64,000 nucleotides of DNA from Metellina segmentata (GCA_947359465.1 OX375872.1:1904395-1968394); one strand, 5' to 3'. Positions 12,951 through 28,600 are shown, numbered from the stretch's first letter. Notes: generated from the sequence alone by a model not told the origin. A program made the numbers and translations.

Positions 12951-15599
12951 AGTTTGACTCAAGGGCTGTAAGGAACGCGAATGACATAGTCTGGAATTTT
13001 AAAGAGGCTATGCAACAAAGAGAGGAAATTAAGTTTTTCAATTTAAGCGTCTACTAATTCTACTGTAGCGTGAGTTTAACTCAATGAGCTGAATATTTAT
13101 GTTGTAGTTTGTTTGACTCAAGGGCTGTAAGGAACGCGAAAGACATGGTCTGGAATTTTAAAGAGGCTTTGCAACAAAGAGAGGAAATTAAGTTTTTCAA
13201 TTTAAGCGTCTGCTAATTCTACTGTAGTGTGAGTTTGACTCAAGGGCTGTAAGGAACGCTAAAGACATAGTCTGGAATTTTAAATAGGCTTTGCAACAAA
13301 GAGAGGAAATTAAGTTTTTCAATTTAAGCGTCTACTAATTCTACTGTAGTGTGAGTTTGACTCAATGAGTTGAATATTTATGTTGTAGTTTGTTTGACTC
13401 AAGGGCTGTAAGGAACGCGAAAGACATAGTTTGTAATTTTAAAGAGGCTTTGCAAGAAAGAGTGGAAATTAAGTTTTTCAATTTAAGCGTCTGCTAATTC
13501 TACTGTAGTGTGAGTTTGACTCAATGAGATGAATATTTATGTTGTAGTTTGTTTGACTCAAGCGCTGAAAGGAACGCGAAAGACATGGTGTGGAATTTTA
13601 CAGAGGCTTTGCAACAAAGAGAGGAAATTAAGTTTTTCAATTTAAGCGTCTGCTAATTCTACTGTAGTGTGAGTTTGACTCAATGAGTTGAATATTTATG
13701 TTGTAGTTTGTTTGACTCAAGGGCTGTAAGGAATGCGAAAGACATGGTGTGGAATTTTACAGAGGCTTTGCAACAAAGAGAGGAAATTAAGTTTTTCAAT
13801 TTAATCGTCTGCTAATTCTACTGTAGTGTGAGTTTGACTCAATGACATGAATATTTATGTTGTCGTTTGTTTGACTCAAGGGCTGTAAGGAACGCATAAG
13901 ACATGGTGTGGAATTTTACAGAGGCTTTGCAACAAAGAGAGGAAATTAAGTTTTTCAATTTAAGCGTCTGCTAATTCTACTGTAGTGTGAGTTTGACTCA
14001 AGGGCTGTAAGGAACGCTAAAGACATAGTCTGGAATTTTAAATAGGCTTTGCAACAAAGAGAGGAAATTAAGTTTTTCAATTTAAGCGTCTACTAATTCT
14101 ACTGTAGTATGAGTTTTTGACTCAATGAGATGAATATTTATAATGTAGTTTGTTTGACTCAAGGGCTGTAAGGAACGCGAAAGACATAGTCTGGAATTTT
14201 AAAGAGGCATAGGAACAAAGAGAGGAAATTAAGTTTTTCAATTTAAGCGTCTACTAATTCTACTGTAGTGTGAGTTTGACTCAATGAGTTGAATATTTAT
14301 GTTGTAGTTTGTTTGACTCGAGGGCTGTAAGGAGAGCGAAACACGTGGTCTGTAATTTTAAATAGGGTATCAAACAAAAAAAAGTCAGATTTTAAATTTC
14401 AGTATTTATTATCTGTTGCAGTGTGAGTTTGACTCAAGGGCTGTAAGGAACGCGAAAGACATAGTCTGGAATTTTAAAGAGGCTTTGCAAGAAAGAGTGG
14501 AAATTAAGTTTTTCAATTTAAGCGTCTACTAATTCTACTGTAGTGTGAGTTTGACTCAATGAGCTGAATATTTATGTTGTAGTTTGTTTGACTCAAATGC
14601 TGTAAGAAACGCGAAAGACATGGTCTGGAATTTTAAAGAGGCTTTGCAACAAAGAGAGGAAATTAAGTTTTTCAATTTAAGCGTCTGCTAATTCTACTGT
14701 AGTGTGAGTTTGACTCAAGGAATGTAAGGAACGCTAAAGACATAGTCTGGAATTTTAAATAGGCTTTGCAACAAAGAGAGGAAATTAAGTTTTTCAATTT
14801 AAGCGTCTACTAATTCTACTGTAGTGTGAGTTTTTGACTCAATGAGTTGAATATTTATAATGTAGTTTGTTTGACTCAAGGGCTGTAAGGAACGCGAAAG
14901 ACATAGTCTGGAATTTTAAAGAGGCATAGGAACAAAGAGAGGAAATTAAGTTTTTCAATTTAAGCGTCTACTAATTCTACTGTAGTGTGAGTTTGACTCA
15001 ATGAGTTGAATATTTATGTTGTAGTTTGTTTGACTCGAGGGCTGTAAGGAGAGCGAAACATGTGGACTGTAATTTTAAATAGGGTATCAAACAAAAAAAA
15101 GTCAGATTTTAAATTTCAGTATTTATTATCTGTTGCAGTGTGAGTTTCACTCAAGGGCTGTAAGGAACGCGAAAGACTTAGTCTGGAATTTTAAAGAGGC
15201 TTTGCAACAAAGAGAGGAAATTAAGTTTTTCAATTTAAGCGTCTACTAATTATACTGTAGTGTGAGTTTGTCTCAATGAGTTGAATATTTATGTTGTAGT
15301 TTGTTTGACTCAAGGGCTGTAAGGAACGCGAAAGACATAGTTTGTAATTTTAAAGAGGCTTTGCAAGAAAGAGTGGAAATTAAGTTTTTCAATTTAAGCG
15401 TCTACTAATTCTACTGTAGTGTGAGTTTGACTCAATGAGCTGAATATTTGTGTTGCAGTTTGTTTGCCTCAAGGGCTGCAAGGAACGCAAAAGACATAGT
15501 CTGGAATTTTAAAGAGGCTTTGCAACAAAGAGAGGAAATTAAGTTTTTCAATTTAAGCGTCTACAAATTCTACTGTAGTATGAGTTTGACTCAATGAGC

Positions 15600-18500
15600 T
15601 GAATATTTATGTTGTAGTTTGTTTGACTCAAAGGCTGTAAGAAACCCGAAAGACATAGTCTGGAATTTTAAAGAGGCTTTGCAACAAAGAGAGGAAATTA
15701 AGTTTTCAATTTAAGCGTCTACTACTTCTACTGTAGTGTGAGTTTGACTCAAGGGTTGAAAGGAACGCTAAAGACATAGTCTGGAATTTTAAATAGGCTT
15801 TGCAACAAAGAGAGGAAATTAAGTTTTTCAATTTAAGCGTCTACTAATTCTACTGTAGTGTGAGTTTTTGACTCAATGAGTTGAATATTTATGTTGTAGT
15901 TTGTTTGACTCAAGGGCTGTAAGGAACGCGAAAGACATAGTCTGGAATTTTAAAGAGGCATAGGAACAAAGAGAGGAAATTAAGTTTTCAATTTAAGCGT
16001 CTACTATTTCTACTGTAGTGTGAGTTTGACTCAATGAGTTGAATATTTATGTTTTAGTTTGTTTGACTCAAGGGCTGTAAGGAGAGCGATACACGTTGTC
16101 TGGAATTTTAAATAGGGTATCAAACAAAAAAAAAGTCAGAATTTAAATTTCAGTATTTATTATCTGTTGCAGTGTGAGTTTGACTCAAGGGCTGTAAGGA
16201 ACGCGAATGACATAGTCTGGAATTTTAAAGAGGCTTTGCATCAAAGAGATGAAATTAAGTTTTTCAATTTAAGCGTCTACTAATTCTACTGTAGCGTGAG
16301 TTTGACTCAATGAGCTGAATATTTATGTTGCAGTTTGTTTGCCTCAAGGGCTGCAAGGAACGCAAAAGACATAGTCTGGAATTTTAAAGAGGCTTTGCAA
16401 CAAAGAGAGGAAATTAAGTTTTTCAATTTAAGCGTCTACTAATTCTACTGTAGTGTGAGTTTGACTCAATGAGATGAATATTTATGTTGTAGTTTATTTG
16501 ACTCAAGGGCTGTAAGGAGAGCGAAACACGTGGTCTGGAATTTTAAATAGGGTATCAAACAAAAAAAAAGTCAGATTTTAAATTTCAGTATTTATCATCT
16601 GTTGCAGTGTGAGTTTGACTCAAGGGCTGTAAGGAACGCGAAAGACATAGTCTGGAATTTTAAAGAGGCTTTGCAACAAAGAGAGGAAATTAAGTTTTTC
16701 AATTTAAGCGTCTACTAATTATACTGTAGTGTGAGTTTGTCTCAATGAGTTGAATATTTATGTTGTAGTTTGTTTTACTCAAGGGCTGTAAGGAACGCGA
16801 AAGACATAGTTTGTAATTTTAAAGAGGCTTTGCAAGAAAGAGTGGAAATTAAGTTTTTCAATTTAAGCGTCTACTAATTCTACTGTAGTGTGAGTTTGAC
16901 TCAATGAGCTGAATATTTATGTTGTAGTTTGTTTGACTCAAATGCTGTAAGAAACGCGAAAGACATAGTCTGGAATTTTAAAGAGGCTTTGCAACAAAGA
17001 CAGGAAATTAAGTTTTCAATTTAAGCGTCTACAACTTCTACTGTAGTGTGAGTTTGACTCAATGAGTTGAATATTTATGTTGTAGTTTGTTTGACTCAAG
17101 GGCTGTAAGGAACGTGAAAGACATAGTCTGGAATTTTAAATAGGCTTTGCAACAAAGAGAGGAAATTAAGTTTTTCAATTTAACCGTCTACTAATTCTAC
17201 TGTAGTGTGAGTTTTTGACTCAATGAGTTGAATATTTATGTTGTAGTTTGTTTGACTTAAGGGCTGTAAGGAACGCGAAAGACATAGTCTGGAATTTTAA
17301 AGAGGCATAGGAACAAATGGGGGAAATTAAGTTTTTCAATTTAAGCGTCTACTAATTCTACAGTAGTGTGAGTTTGACTCAATGAGTTGAATATTTATGT
17401 TGTAGTTTGTTTGACTCAAGGGCTGTAATTAGAGCGAAACACGTGGTCTGGAATTTTAAATAGGGTATCAAACAAAAAAAAAGTAAGATTTTAAATTTCA
17501 GTATTTATTATCTGTTGCAGTGTGAGTTTGACTCAAGGGCTGTAAGGAACGCGAAAGACATAGTCTTCAATTTTAAAGAGGCTTTGCAACAAAGAGAGGA
17601 AATTCAGTTTTTCAATTTAAGCGTCTACTAATTACACTGTAGTGTGACTTTGTCTCAATGAGTTGAATATTTATGTTGTAGTTTGTTTGACTCAAGGGCT
17701 GTAAGGAACGCGAAAGACATAGTTTGTAATTTTAAAGAGGCTTTGCAAGAAAGAGTGGAAATTAAGTTTTTCAATTTAAGCGTCTACTAATTCTACTGTA
17801 GTGTGAGTTTGACTCAATGAGCTGAATATTTGTGTTGCAGTTTGTTTGCCTCAAGGGCTGCAAGGAACGCAAAAGACATAGTCTGGAATTTTAAAGAGGC
17901 TTTGAAACAAAGAGAGGAAATTAAGTTTTTCAATTTAAGCGTCTACAAATTCTACTGTAGTATGAGTTTGACTCAATGAGCTGAATATTTATGTTGTAGT
18001 TTGTTTGACTCAAAGGCTGTAAGAAACCCGAAAGACATAGTCTGGAATTTTAAAGAGGCTTTGCAACAAAGAGAGGAAATTAAGTTTTCAATTTAAGCGT
18101 CTACTACTTCTACTGTAGTGTGAGTTTGACTCAAGGGTTGAAAGGAACGCTAAAGACATAGTCTGGAATTTTAAATAGGCTTTGCAACAAAGAGAGGAAA
18201 TTAAGTTTTTCAATTTAAGCGTCTACTAATTCTACTGTAGTGTGAGTTTTTGACTCAATGAGTTGAATATTTATGTTGTAGTTTGTTTGACTCAAGGGCT
18301 GTAAGGAACGCGAAAGACATAGTCTGGAATTTTAAAGAGGCATAGGAACAAAGAGAGGAAATTAAGTTTTCAATTTAAGCGTCTACTATTTCTACTGTAG
18401 TGTGAGTTTGACTCAATGAGTTGAATATTTATGTTTTAGTTTGTTTGACTCAAGGGCTGTAAGGAGAGCGATACACGTTGTCTGGAATTTTAAATAGGGT

Positions 18501-21500
18501 ATCAAACAAAAAAAAAGTAAGATTTTAAATTTCAGTATTTATTATCTGTTGCAGTGTGAGTTTGACTCAAGGGCTGTAAGGAACGCGAAAGACATAGTCT
18601 TCAATTTTAAAGAGGCTTTGCAACAAAGAGAGGAAATTCAGTTTTTCAATTTAAGCGTCTACTAATTATACTGTAGTGTGACTTTGTCTCAATGAGTTGA
18701 ATATTTATGTTGTAGTTTGTTTGACTCAAGGGCTGTAAGGAACGCGAAAGACATAGTTTGTAATTTTAAAGAGGCTTTGCAAGAAAGAGTGGAAATTAAG
18801 TTTTTCAATTTAAGCGTCTACTAATTCTACTGTAGTGTGAGTTTGACTCAATGAGCTGAATATTTGTGTTGCAGTTTGTTTGCCTCAAGGGCTGCAAGGA
18901 ACGCAAAAGACATAGTCTGGAATTTTAAAGAGGCTTTGAAACAAAGAGAGGAAATTAAGTTTTTCAATTTAAGCGTCTACAAATTCTACTGTAGTATGAG
19001 TTTGACTCAATGAGCTGAATATTTATGTTGTAGTTTGTTTGACTCAAAGGCTGTAAGAAACCCGAAAGACATAGTCTGGAATTTTAAAGAGGCTTTGCAA
19101 CAAAGAGAGGAAATTAAGTTTTCAATTTAAGCGTCTACTACTTCTACTGTAGTGTGAGTTTGACTCAAGGGTTGAAAGGAACGCTAAAGACATAGTCTGG
19201 AATTTTAAATAGGCTTTGCAACAAAGAGAGGAAATTAAGTTTTTCAATTTAAGCGTCTACTAATTCTACTGTAGTGTGAGTTTTTGACTCAATGAGTTGA
19301 ATATTTATGTTGTAGTTTGTTTGACTCAAGGGCTGTAAGGAACGCGAAAGACATAGTCTGGAATTTTAAAGAGGCATAGGAACAAAGAGAGGAAATTAAG
19401 TTTTCAATTTAAGCGTCTACTATTTCTACTGTAGTGTGAGTTTGACTCAATGAGTTGAATATTTATGTTTTAGTTTGTTTGACTCAAGGGCTGTAAGGAG
19501 AGCGATACACGTTGTCTGGAATTTTAAATAGGGTATCAAACAAAAAAAAGTCAGAATTTAAATTTCAGTATTTATTATCTGTTGCAGTGTGAGTTTGACT
19601 CAAGGGCTGTAAGGAACGCGAATGACATAGTCTGGAATTTTAAAGCGGCTTTGCATTTAAGAGATGAAATTAAGTTTTTCAATTTAAGCGTCTACTAATT
19701 CTACTGTAGCGTGAGTTTGACTCAATGAGCTGAATATTTATGTTGCAGTTTGTTTGCCTCAAGGGCTGCAAGGAACGCAAAAGACATAGTCTGGAATTTT
19801 AAAGAGGCTTTGCAACAAAGAGAGGAAATTAAGTTTTTCAATTTAAGCGTCTACTAATTCTACTGTAGTGTGAGTTTGACTCAATGAGATGAATATTTAT
19901 GTTGTAGTTTATTTGCCTCAAGGGCTGCAAGGAACGCAAAAGACATAGTCTGGAATTTTAAAGAGGCTTTGCAACAAAGAGAGGAAATTAAGTTTTTCAA
20001 TTTAAGCGTCTACTAATTATACTGTAGTGTGAGTTTGTCTCAATGAGTTGAATATTTATGTTGTAGTTTGTTTTACTCAAGGGCTGTAAGGAACGCGAAA
20101 GACATAGTTTGTAATTTTAAAGAGGCTTTGCAAGAAAGAGTGGAAATTAAGTTTTTCAATTTAAGCGTCTACTAATTCTACTGTAGTGTGAGTTTGACTC
20201 AATGAGCTGAATATTTATGTTGTAGTTTGTTTGACTCAAATGCTGTAAGAAACGCGAAAGACATAGTCTGGAATTTTAAAGAGGCTTTGCAACAAAGACA
20301 GGAAATTAAGTTTTCAATTTAAGCGTCTACAACTTCTACTGTAGTGTGAGTTTGACTCAATGAGTTGAATATTTATGTTGTAGTTTGTTTGACTCAAGGG
20401 CTGTAAGGAACGTGAAAGACATAGTCTGGAATTTTAAATAGGCTTTGCAACAAAGAGAGGAAATTATAAGTTTTTCAATTTAACCGTCTACTAATTCTAC
20501 TGTAGTGTGAGTTTTTGACTCAATGAGTTGAATATTTATGTTGTAGTTTGTTTGACTTAAGGGCTGTAAGGAACGCGAAAGACATAGTCTGGAATTTTAA
20601 AGAGGCATAGGAACAAATGGGGGAAATTAAGTTTTTCAATTTAAGCGTCTACTAATTCTACAGTAGTGTGAGTTTGACTCAATGAGTTGAATATTTATGT
20701 TGTAGTTTGTTTGACTCAAGGGCTGTAATTAGAGCGAAACACGTGGTCTGGAATTTTAAATAGGGTATCAAACAAAAAAAAAGTAAGATTTTAAATTTCA
20801 GTATTTATTATCTGTTGCAGTGTGAGTTTGACTCAAGGGCTGTAAGGAACGCGAAAGACATAGTCTTCAATTTTAAAGAGGCTTTGCAACAAAGAGAGGA
20901 AATTCAGTTTTTCAATTTAAGCGTCTACTAATTATACTGTAGTATGACTTTGTCTCAATGAGTTGAATATTTATGTTGTAGTTTGTTTGACTCAAGGGCT
21001 GTAAGGAACGCGAAAGACATAGTTTGTAATTTTAAAGAGGCTTTGCAAGAAAGAGTGGAAATTAAGTTTTTCAATTTAAGCGTCTACTAATTCTACTGTA
21101 GTGTGAGTTTGACTCAATGAGCTGAATATTTGTGTTGCAGTTTGTTTGCCTCAAGGGCTGCAAGGAACGCAAAAGACATAGTCTGGAATTTTAAAGAGGC
21201 TTTGAAACAAAGAGAGGAAATTAAGTTTTTCAATTTAAGCGTCTACAAATTCTATTGTAGTATGAGTTTGACTCAATGAGCTGAATATTTATGTTGTAGT
21301 TTGTTTGACTCAAAGGCTGTAAGAAACCCGAAAGACATAGTCTGGAATTTTAAAGAGGCTTTGCAACAAAGAGAGGAAATTAAGTTTTCAATTTAAGCGT
21401 CTACTACTTCTACTGTAGTGTGAGTTTGACTCAAGGGTTGAAAGGAACGCTAAAGACATAGTCTGGAATTTTAAATAGGCTTTGCAACAAAGAGAGGAAA

Positions 21501-24500
21501 TTAAGTTTTTCAATTTAAGCGTCTACTAATTCTACTGTAGTGTGAGTTTTTGACTCAATGAGTTGAATATTTATGTTGTAGTTTGTTTGACTCAAGGGCT
21601 GTAAGGAACGCGAAAGACATAGTCTGGAATTTTAAAGAGGCATAGGAACAAAGAGAGGAAATTAAGTTTTCAATTTAAGCGTCTACTATTTCTACTGTAG
21701 TGTGAGTTTGACTCAATGAGTTGAATATTTATGTTTTAGTTTGTTTGACTCAAGGGCTGTAAGGAGAGCGATACACGTTGTCTGGAATTTTAAATAGGGT
21801 ATCAAACAAAAAAAAAGTCAGAATTTAAATTTCAGTATTTATTATCTGTTGCAGTGTGAGTTTGACTCAAGGGCTGTAAGGAACGCGAATGACATAGTCT
21901 GGAATTTTAAAGAGGCTTTGCATCAAAGAGATGAAATTAAGTTTTTCAATTTAAGCGTCTACTAATTCTACTGTAGCGTGAGTTTGACTCAATGAGCTGA
22001 ATATTTATGTTGCAGTTTGTTTGCCTCAAGGGCTGCAAGGAACGCAAAAGACATAGTCTGGAATTTTAAAGAGGCGTTGCAACAAAGAGAGGAAATTAAG
22101 TTTTTCAATTTAAGCGTCTACTAATTCTACTGTAGTGTGAGTTTGACTCAATGAGATGAATATTTATGTTGTAGTTTATTTGACTCAAGGGCTGTAAGGA
22201 GAGCGAAACACGTGGTCTGGAATTTTAAATAGGGTATCAAACAAAAAAAAGTCAGATTTTAAATTTCAGTATTTATTATCTGTTGCAGTGTGAGTTTGAC
22301 TCAAGGGCTGTAAGGAACGCGAAAGACATAGTCTGGAATTTTAAAGAGGCTTTGCAACAAAGAGAGGAAATTAAGTTTTTCAATTTAAGCGTCTACTAAT
22401 TATACTGTAGTGTGAGTTTGTCTCAATGAGTTGAATATTTATGTTGTAGTTTGTTTTACTCAAGGGCTGTAAGGAACGCGAAAGACATAGTTTGTAATTT
22501 TAAAGAGGCTTTGCAAGAAAGAGTGGAAATTAAGTTTTTCAATTTAAGCGTCTACTAATTCTACTGTAGTGTGAGTTTGACTCAATGAGCTGAATATTTA
22601 TGTTGTAGTTTGTTTGACTCAAATGCTGTAAGAAACGCGAAAGACATAGTCTGGAATTTTAAAGAGGCTTTGCAACAAAGACAGGAAATTAAGTTTTCAA
22701 ATTAAGCGTCTACAACTTCTACTGTAGTGTGAGTTTGACTCAATGAGTTGAATATTTATGTTGTAGTTTGTTTGACTCAAGGGCTGTAAGGAACGTGAAA
22801 GACATAGTCTGGAATTTTAAATAGGCTTTGCAACAAAGAGAGGAAATTAAGTTTTTCAATTTAACCGTCTACTAATTCTACTGTAGTGTGAGTTTTTGAC
22901 TCAATGAGTTGAATATTTATGTTGTAGTTTGTTTGACTTAAGGGCTGTAAGGAACGCGAAAGACATAGTCTGGAATTTTAAAGAGGCATAGGAACAAATG
23001 GGGGAAATTAAGTTTTTCAATTTAAGCGTCTACTAATTCTACAGTAGTGTGAGTTTGACTCAATGAGTTGAATATTTATGTTGTAGTTTGTTTGACTCAA
23101 GGGCTGTAATTAGAGCGAAACACGTGGTCTGGAATTTTAAATAGGGTATCAAACAAAAAAAAAGTAAGATTTTAAATTTCAGTATTTATTATCTGTTGCA
23201 GTGTGAGTTTGACTCAAGGGCTGTAAGGAACGCGAAAGACATAGTCTTCAATTTTAAAGAGGCTTTGCAACAAAGAGAGGAAATTCAGTTTTTCAATTTA
23301 AGCGTCTACTAATTATACTGTAGTGTGACTTTGTCTCAATGAGTTGAATATTTATTTTGTAGTTTGTTTGACTCAAGGGCTGTAAGGAACGCGAAAGACA
23401 TAGTTTGTAATTTTAAAGAGGCTTTGCAAGAAAGAGTGGAAATTAAGTTTTTCAATTTAAGCGTCTACTAATTCTACTGTAGTGTGAGTTTGACTCAATG
23501 AGCTGAATATTTGTGTTGCAGTTTGTTTGCCTCAAGGGCTGCAAGGAACGCAAAAGACATAGTCTGGAATTTTAAAGAGGCTTTGAAACAAAGAGAGGAA
23601 ATTAAGTTTTTCAATTTAAGCGTCTACAAATTCTATTGTAGTATGAGTTTGACTCAATGAGCTGAATATTTATGTTGTAGTTTGTTTGACTCAAAGGCTG
23701 TAAGAAACCCGAAAGACATAGTCTGGAATTTTAAAGAGGCTTTGCAACAAAGAGAGGAAATTAAGTTTTCAATTTAAGCGTCTACTACTTCTACTGTAGT
23801 GTGAGTTTGACTCAAGGGTTGAAAGGAACGCTAAAGACATAGTCTGGAATTTTAAATAGGCTTTGCAACAAAGAGAGGAAATTAAGTTTTTCAATTTAAG
23901 CGTCTACTAATTCTACTGTAGTGTGAGTTTTTGACTCAATGAGTTGAATATTTATGTTGTAGTTTGTTTGACTCAAGGGCTGTAAGGAACGCGAAAGACA
24001 TAGTCTGGAATTTTAAAGAGGCATAGGAACAAAGAGAGGAAATTAAGTTTTCAATTTAAGCGTCTACTATTTCTACTGTAGTGTGAGTTTGACTCAATGA
24101 GTTGAATATTTATGTTTTAGTTTGTTTGACTCAAGGGCTGTAAGGAGAGCGATACACGTTGTCTGGAATTTTAAATAGGGTATCAAACAAAAAAAAAGTC
24201 AGAATTTAAATTTCAGTATTTATTATCTGTTGCAGTGTGAGTTTGACTCAAGGGCTGTAAGGAACGCGAATGACATAGTCTGGAATTTTAAAGAGGCTTT
24301 GCATCAAAGAGATGAAATTAAGTTTTTCAATTTAAGCGTCTACTAATTCTACTGTAGCGTGAGTTTGACTCAATGAGCTGAATATTTATGTTGCAGTTTG
24401 TTTGCCTCAAGGGCTGCAAGGAACGCAAAAGACATAGTCTGGAATTTTAAAGAGGCGTTGCAACAAAGAGAGGAAATTAAGTTTTTCAATTTAAGCGTCT

Positions 24501-25680
24501 ACTAATTCTACTGTAGTGTGAGTTTGACTCAATGAGATGAATATTTATGTTGTAGTTTATTTGACTCAAGGGCTGTAAGGAGAGCGAAACACGTGGTCTG
24601 GAATTTTAAATAGGGTATCAAACAAAAAAAAGTCAGATTTTAAATTTCAGTATTTATTATCTGTTGCAGTGTGAGTTTGACTCAAGGGCTGTAAGGAACG
24701 CGAAAGACATAGTCTGGAATTTTAAAGAGGCTTTGCAACAAAGAGAGGAAATTAAGTTTTTCAATTTAAGCGTCTACTAATTATACTGTAGTGTGAGTTT
24801 GTCTCAATGAGTTGAATATTTATGTTGTAGTTTGTTTTACTCAAGGGCTGTAAGGAACGCGAAAGACATAGTTTGTAATTTTAAAGAGGCTTTGCAAGAA
24901 AGAGTGGAAATTAAGTTTTTCAATTTAAGCGTCTACTAATTCTACTGTAGTGTGAGTTTGACTCAATGAGCTGAATATTTATGTTGTAGTTTGTTTGACT
25001 CAAATGCTGTAAGAAACGCGAAATACATAGTCTGGAATTTTAAAGAGGCTTTGCAACAAAGACAGGAAATTAAGTTTTCAAATTAAGCGTCTACAACTTC
25101 TACTGTAGTGTGAGTTTGACTCAATGAGTTGAATATTTATGTTGTAGTTTGTTTGACTCAAGGGCTGTAAGGAACGTGAAAGACATAGTCTGGAATTTTA
25201 AATAGGCTTTGCAACAAAGAGAGGAAATTAAGTTTTTCAATTTAACCGTCTACTAATTCTACTGTAGTGTGAGTTTTTGACTCAATGAGTTGAATATTTA
25301 TGTTGTAGTTTGTTTGACTTAAGGGCTGTAAGGAACGCGAAAGACATAGTCTGGAATTTTAAAGAGGCATAGGAACAAATGGGGGAAATTAAGTTTTTCA
25401 ATTTAAGCGTCTACTAATTCTACAGTAGTGTGAGTTTGACTCAATGAGTTGAATATTTATGTTGTAGTTTGTTTGACTCAAGGGCTGTAATTAGAGCGAA
25501 ACACGTGGTCTGGAATTTTAAATAGGGTATCAAACAAAAAAAAAGTAAGATTTTAAATTTCAGTATTTATTATCTGTTGCAGTGTGAGTTTGACTCAAGG
25601 GCTGTAAGGAACGCGAAAGACATAGTCTTCAATTTTAAAGAGGCTTTGCAACAAAGAGAGGAAATTCAGTTTTTCAATTT
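15600..25680. repeat. Satellite 1 higher-order repeats of ~2.3-2.4 kb, with one ~1.0-kb step
   Basis: The variant AAAGGCTGTAAGAAACCCG recurs near 15627, 18012, 19044, 21312 and 23692, giving steps of about 2385, 1032, 2268 and 2380 bp. Within each step the unit order is conserved, including a unit with AACAAATGGGGGAAATT and one with CATAGTCTTCAATTTT. The shorter 1032-bp step looks like a copy that lost several units by unequal exchange. The last two copies differ by only scattered substitutions. Confidence 0.82.
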
Positions 25681-25689
25681 AAGCGTCTA

Positions 25690-28600
25690 CTCATTCTATT
25701 GCAGTGTGAATTTGACTCAATGAGTTGAATATTTATGTTTTAGTTTGTTTGACTCAAGGGCTGTAAGAAGAGCGAAACACGTGGTCCGGAATTTTAAAGA
25801 GGGTATCAAACAAAAAGAAAAAAGTCATATTTTAAATTTTAGCATTTATTAACAGTTGCAGTGTGAGTTTGACTCAAGGTCTATAAGGAACTCGAAAGAC
25901 ATAGTCTGGAATTTTAAAGAGGCTTTGCAACAAAGAGAGGAAATTAAGTTTTTCAATTTAAGCGTCTACTAATTCTACTGTAGTGTGAGTTTGACTCAAT
26001 GAGTTGAATATTTATGTTGTAGTTTGTTAACTCAAGGGCTGTAAGGAACGCGAAAGACATAGTCTGGAATTTTAAAGAGGCTTTGCAACAAAGAGAGGAA
26101 ATTAAGTTTTCAATTTAAGCGTCTACTATTTCTACTGTAGTGTGAGTTTGACTCAATGAGTTGAATATTTATGTTTTAGTTTGTTTGACTCAAGGGCTGT
26201 AAGGAGAGCGATACACGTGGTCTGGAAATTTAAAGAGGGTATCATACAAAAAAAAGTCAGATTTTAAATATCAGTATTTATTAACTGTTGCAGTTTGAGT
26301 TTGACTCAAGGGCTGTAAGGAACGCGAAAGACATAGTCTGGAACTTTAAAGAGGCATAGCAACAAAGAGAGGAAATTAAGTTTTTCAATTTAAGCGTCTA
26401 CTAAATCTACTGTAGTGTGAGTTTGATTCAATGAGTTGAATATTTATGTTTTAGTTTGTTTGACTCAAGGGCTGTAAGGAGAGCGAAACACGTGGTCTGG
26501 AATTTTAAAGAGAGTATAAAACAAAAAGAAAAAGTCAGATTTTAAATTTCAGCATTTATTAACTGTTGCAGTGTGAGTTTGATTCAAGGGCTTTAAGGAA
26601 CGCGAAAGACATAGTCTGGAATTTTAAAGAGGCTTTGCAACAAAGAGAGGAAATTAAGTTTTTCAATTTAAGCGTCTACTAATTATACTGTAGTGTGAGT
26701 TTGTCTCAATGAGTTGAATATTTATGTTGTAGTTTGTTTGACTCAAGGGATGTAAGGAACGCGAAAGACATAGTTTGTAATTTTAAAGAGGCTTTGCAAG
26801 AAAGAGTGGAAATTAAGTTTTTCAATTTAAGCGTCTACTAATTCTACTGTAGTGTGAGTTTGACTCAATGAGCTGAATATTTATGTTGTAGTTTGTTTGA
26901 CTCAAATGGTGTAAGAAACGCGAAAGACATAGTCTGGAATTTTAAAGAGGCTTTGCAACAAAGAGAGGAAATTAAGTTTTCAATTTAAGCGTCTACTAAT
27001 TCTACTGTAGTGTGAGTTTTTGACTCAATGAGTTGAATATTTATAATGTAGTTTGTTTGACTCAAGGGCTGTAAGGAACGCGAAAGACATAGTCTGGAAT
27101 TTTAAAGAGGCATAGGAACAAAGAGAGGAAATTAAGTTTTTTAATTTAAGCGTCTACTAATTCTACTGTAGTGTGAGTTTGACTCAATGAGTTGAATATT
27201 TATGTTGTAGTTTGTTTGACTCGAGGGCTGTAAGGAGAGCGAAACACGTGGTCAGTAATTTTAAATAGGGTATCAAACAAAAAAAAGTCAGATTTTAAAT
27301 TTCAGTATTTATTATCTGTTGCAGTGTGAGTTTGACTCAAGGGCTGTAAGGAACGCGAAAGACATAGTTTGTAATTTTAAAGAGGCTTTGCAAGAAAGAG
27401 TGGAAATTAAGTTTTTCAATTTAAGCGTCTACTAATTCTACTGTAGTGTGAGTTTGACTCAATGAGCTGAATATTTGTGTTGCAGTTTGTTTGCCTCAAG
27501 GGCTGCAAGGAACGCAAAAGACATAGTCTGGAATTTTAAAGAGGCTTTGAAACAAAGAGAGGAAATTAAGTTTTTCAATTTAAGCGTCTACAAATTCTAC
27601 TGTAGTATGAGTTTGACTCAATGAGCTGTATTTATGTTGTAGTTTGTTTGACTCAAAGGCTGTAAGAAACCCGAAAGACATAGTCTGGAATTTTAAAGAG
27701 GCTTTGCAACAAAGAGAGGAAATTAAGTTTTCAATTTAAGCGTCTACTACTTCTACTGTAGTGTGAGTTTGACTCAAGGGTTGAAAGGAACGCTAAAGAC
27801 ATAGTCTGGAATTTTAAATAGGCTTTGCAACAAAGAGAGGAAATTAAGTTTTTCAATTTAAGCGTCTACTAATTCTACTGTAGTGTGAGTTTTTGACTCA
27901 ATGAGTTGAATATTTATGTTGTAGTTTGTTTGACTCAAGGGCTGTAAGGAACGCGAAAGACATAGTCTGGAATTTTAAAGAGACATAGGAACAAAGAGAG
28001 GAAATTAAGTTTTTCAATTTAAGCGTCTACTAATTCTACTGTAGTGTGAGTTTGACTCAATGAGTTGAATATTTATTTTGTAGTTTGTTTGACTCAAGGG
28101 CTGTAAGGAGAGCGAAACACGTTGTCTGGAATTTTAAATAGGGTATCAAACAAAAAAAAAGTCAGAATTTAAATTTCAGTATTTATTATCTGTTGCATTG
28201 TGAGTTTGACTCAAGGGCTGTAAGGAACGCGAATGACATAGTCTGGAATTTTAAAGAGGCTTTGCATCAAAGAGATGAAATTAAGTTTTTCAATTTAAGC
28301 GTCTACTAATTCTACTGTAGCGTGAGTTTGACTCAATGAGCTGAATATTTATGTTGCAGTTTGTTTGCCTCAAGGTCTGCAAGGAACGCAAAAGACATAG
28401 TCTGGAATTTTAAAGAGGCTTTGCAACAAAGAGAGGAAATTAAGTTTTTCAATTTAAGCGTCTACTAATTCTACTGTAGTGTGAGTTTGACTCAATGAGA
28501 TGAATATTTATGTTGTAGTTTATTTGACTCAAGGGCTGTAAGGAGAGCGAAACACGTGGTCTGGAATTTTAAATAGGGTATCAAACAAAAAAAAAGTCAG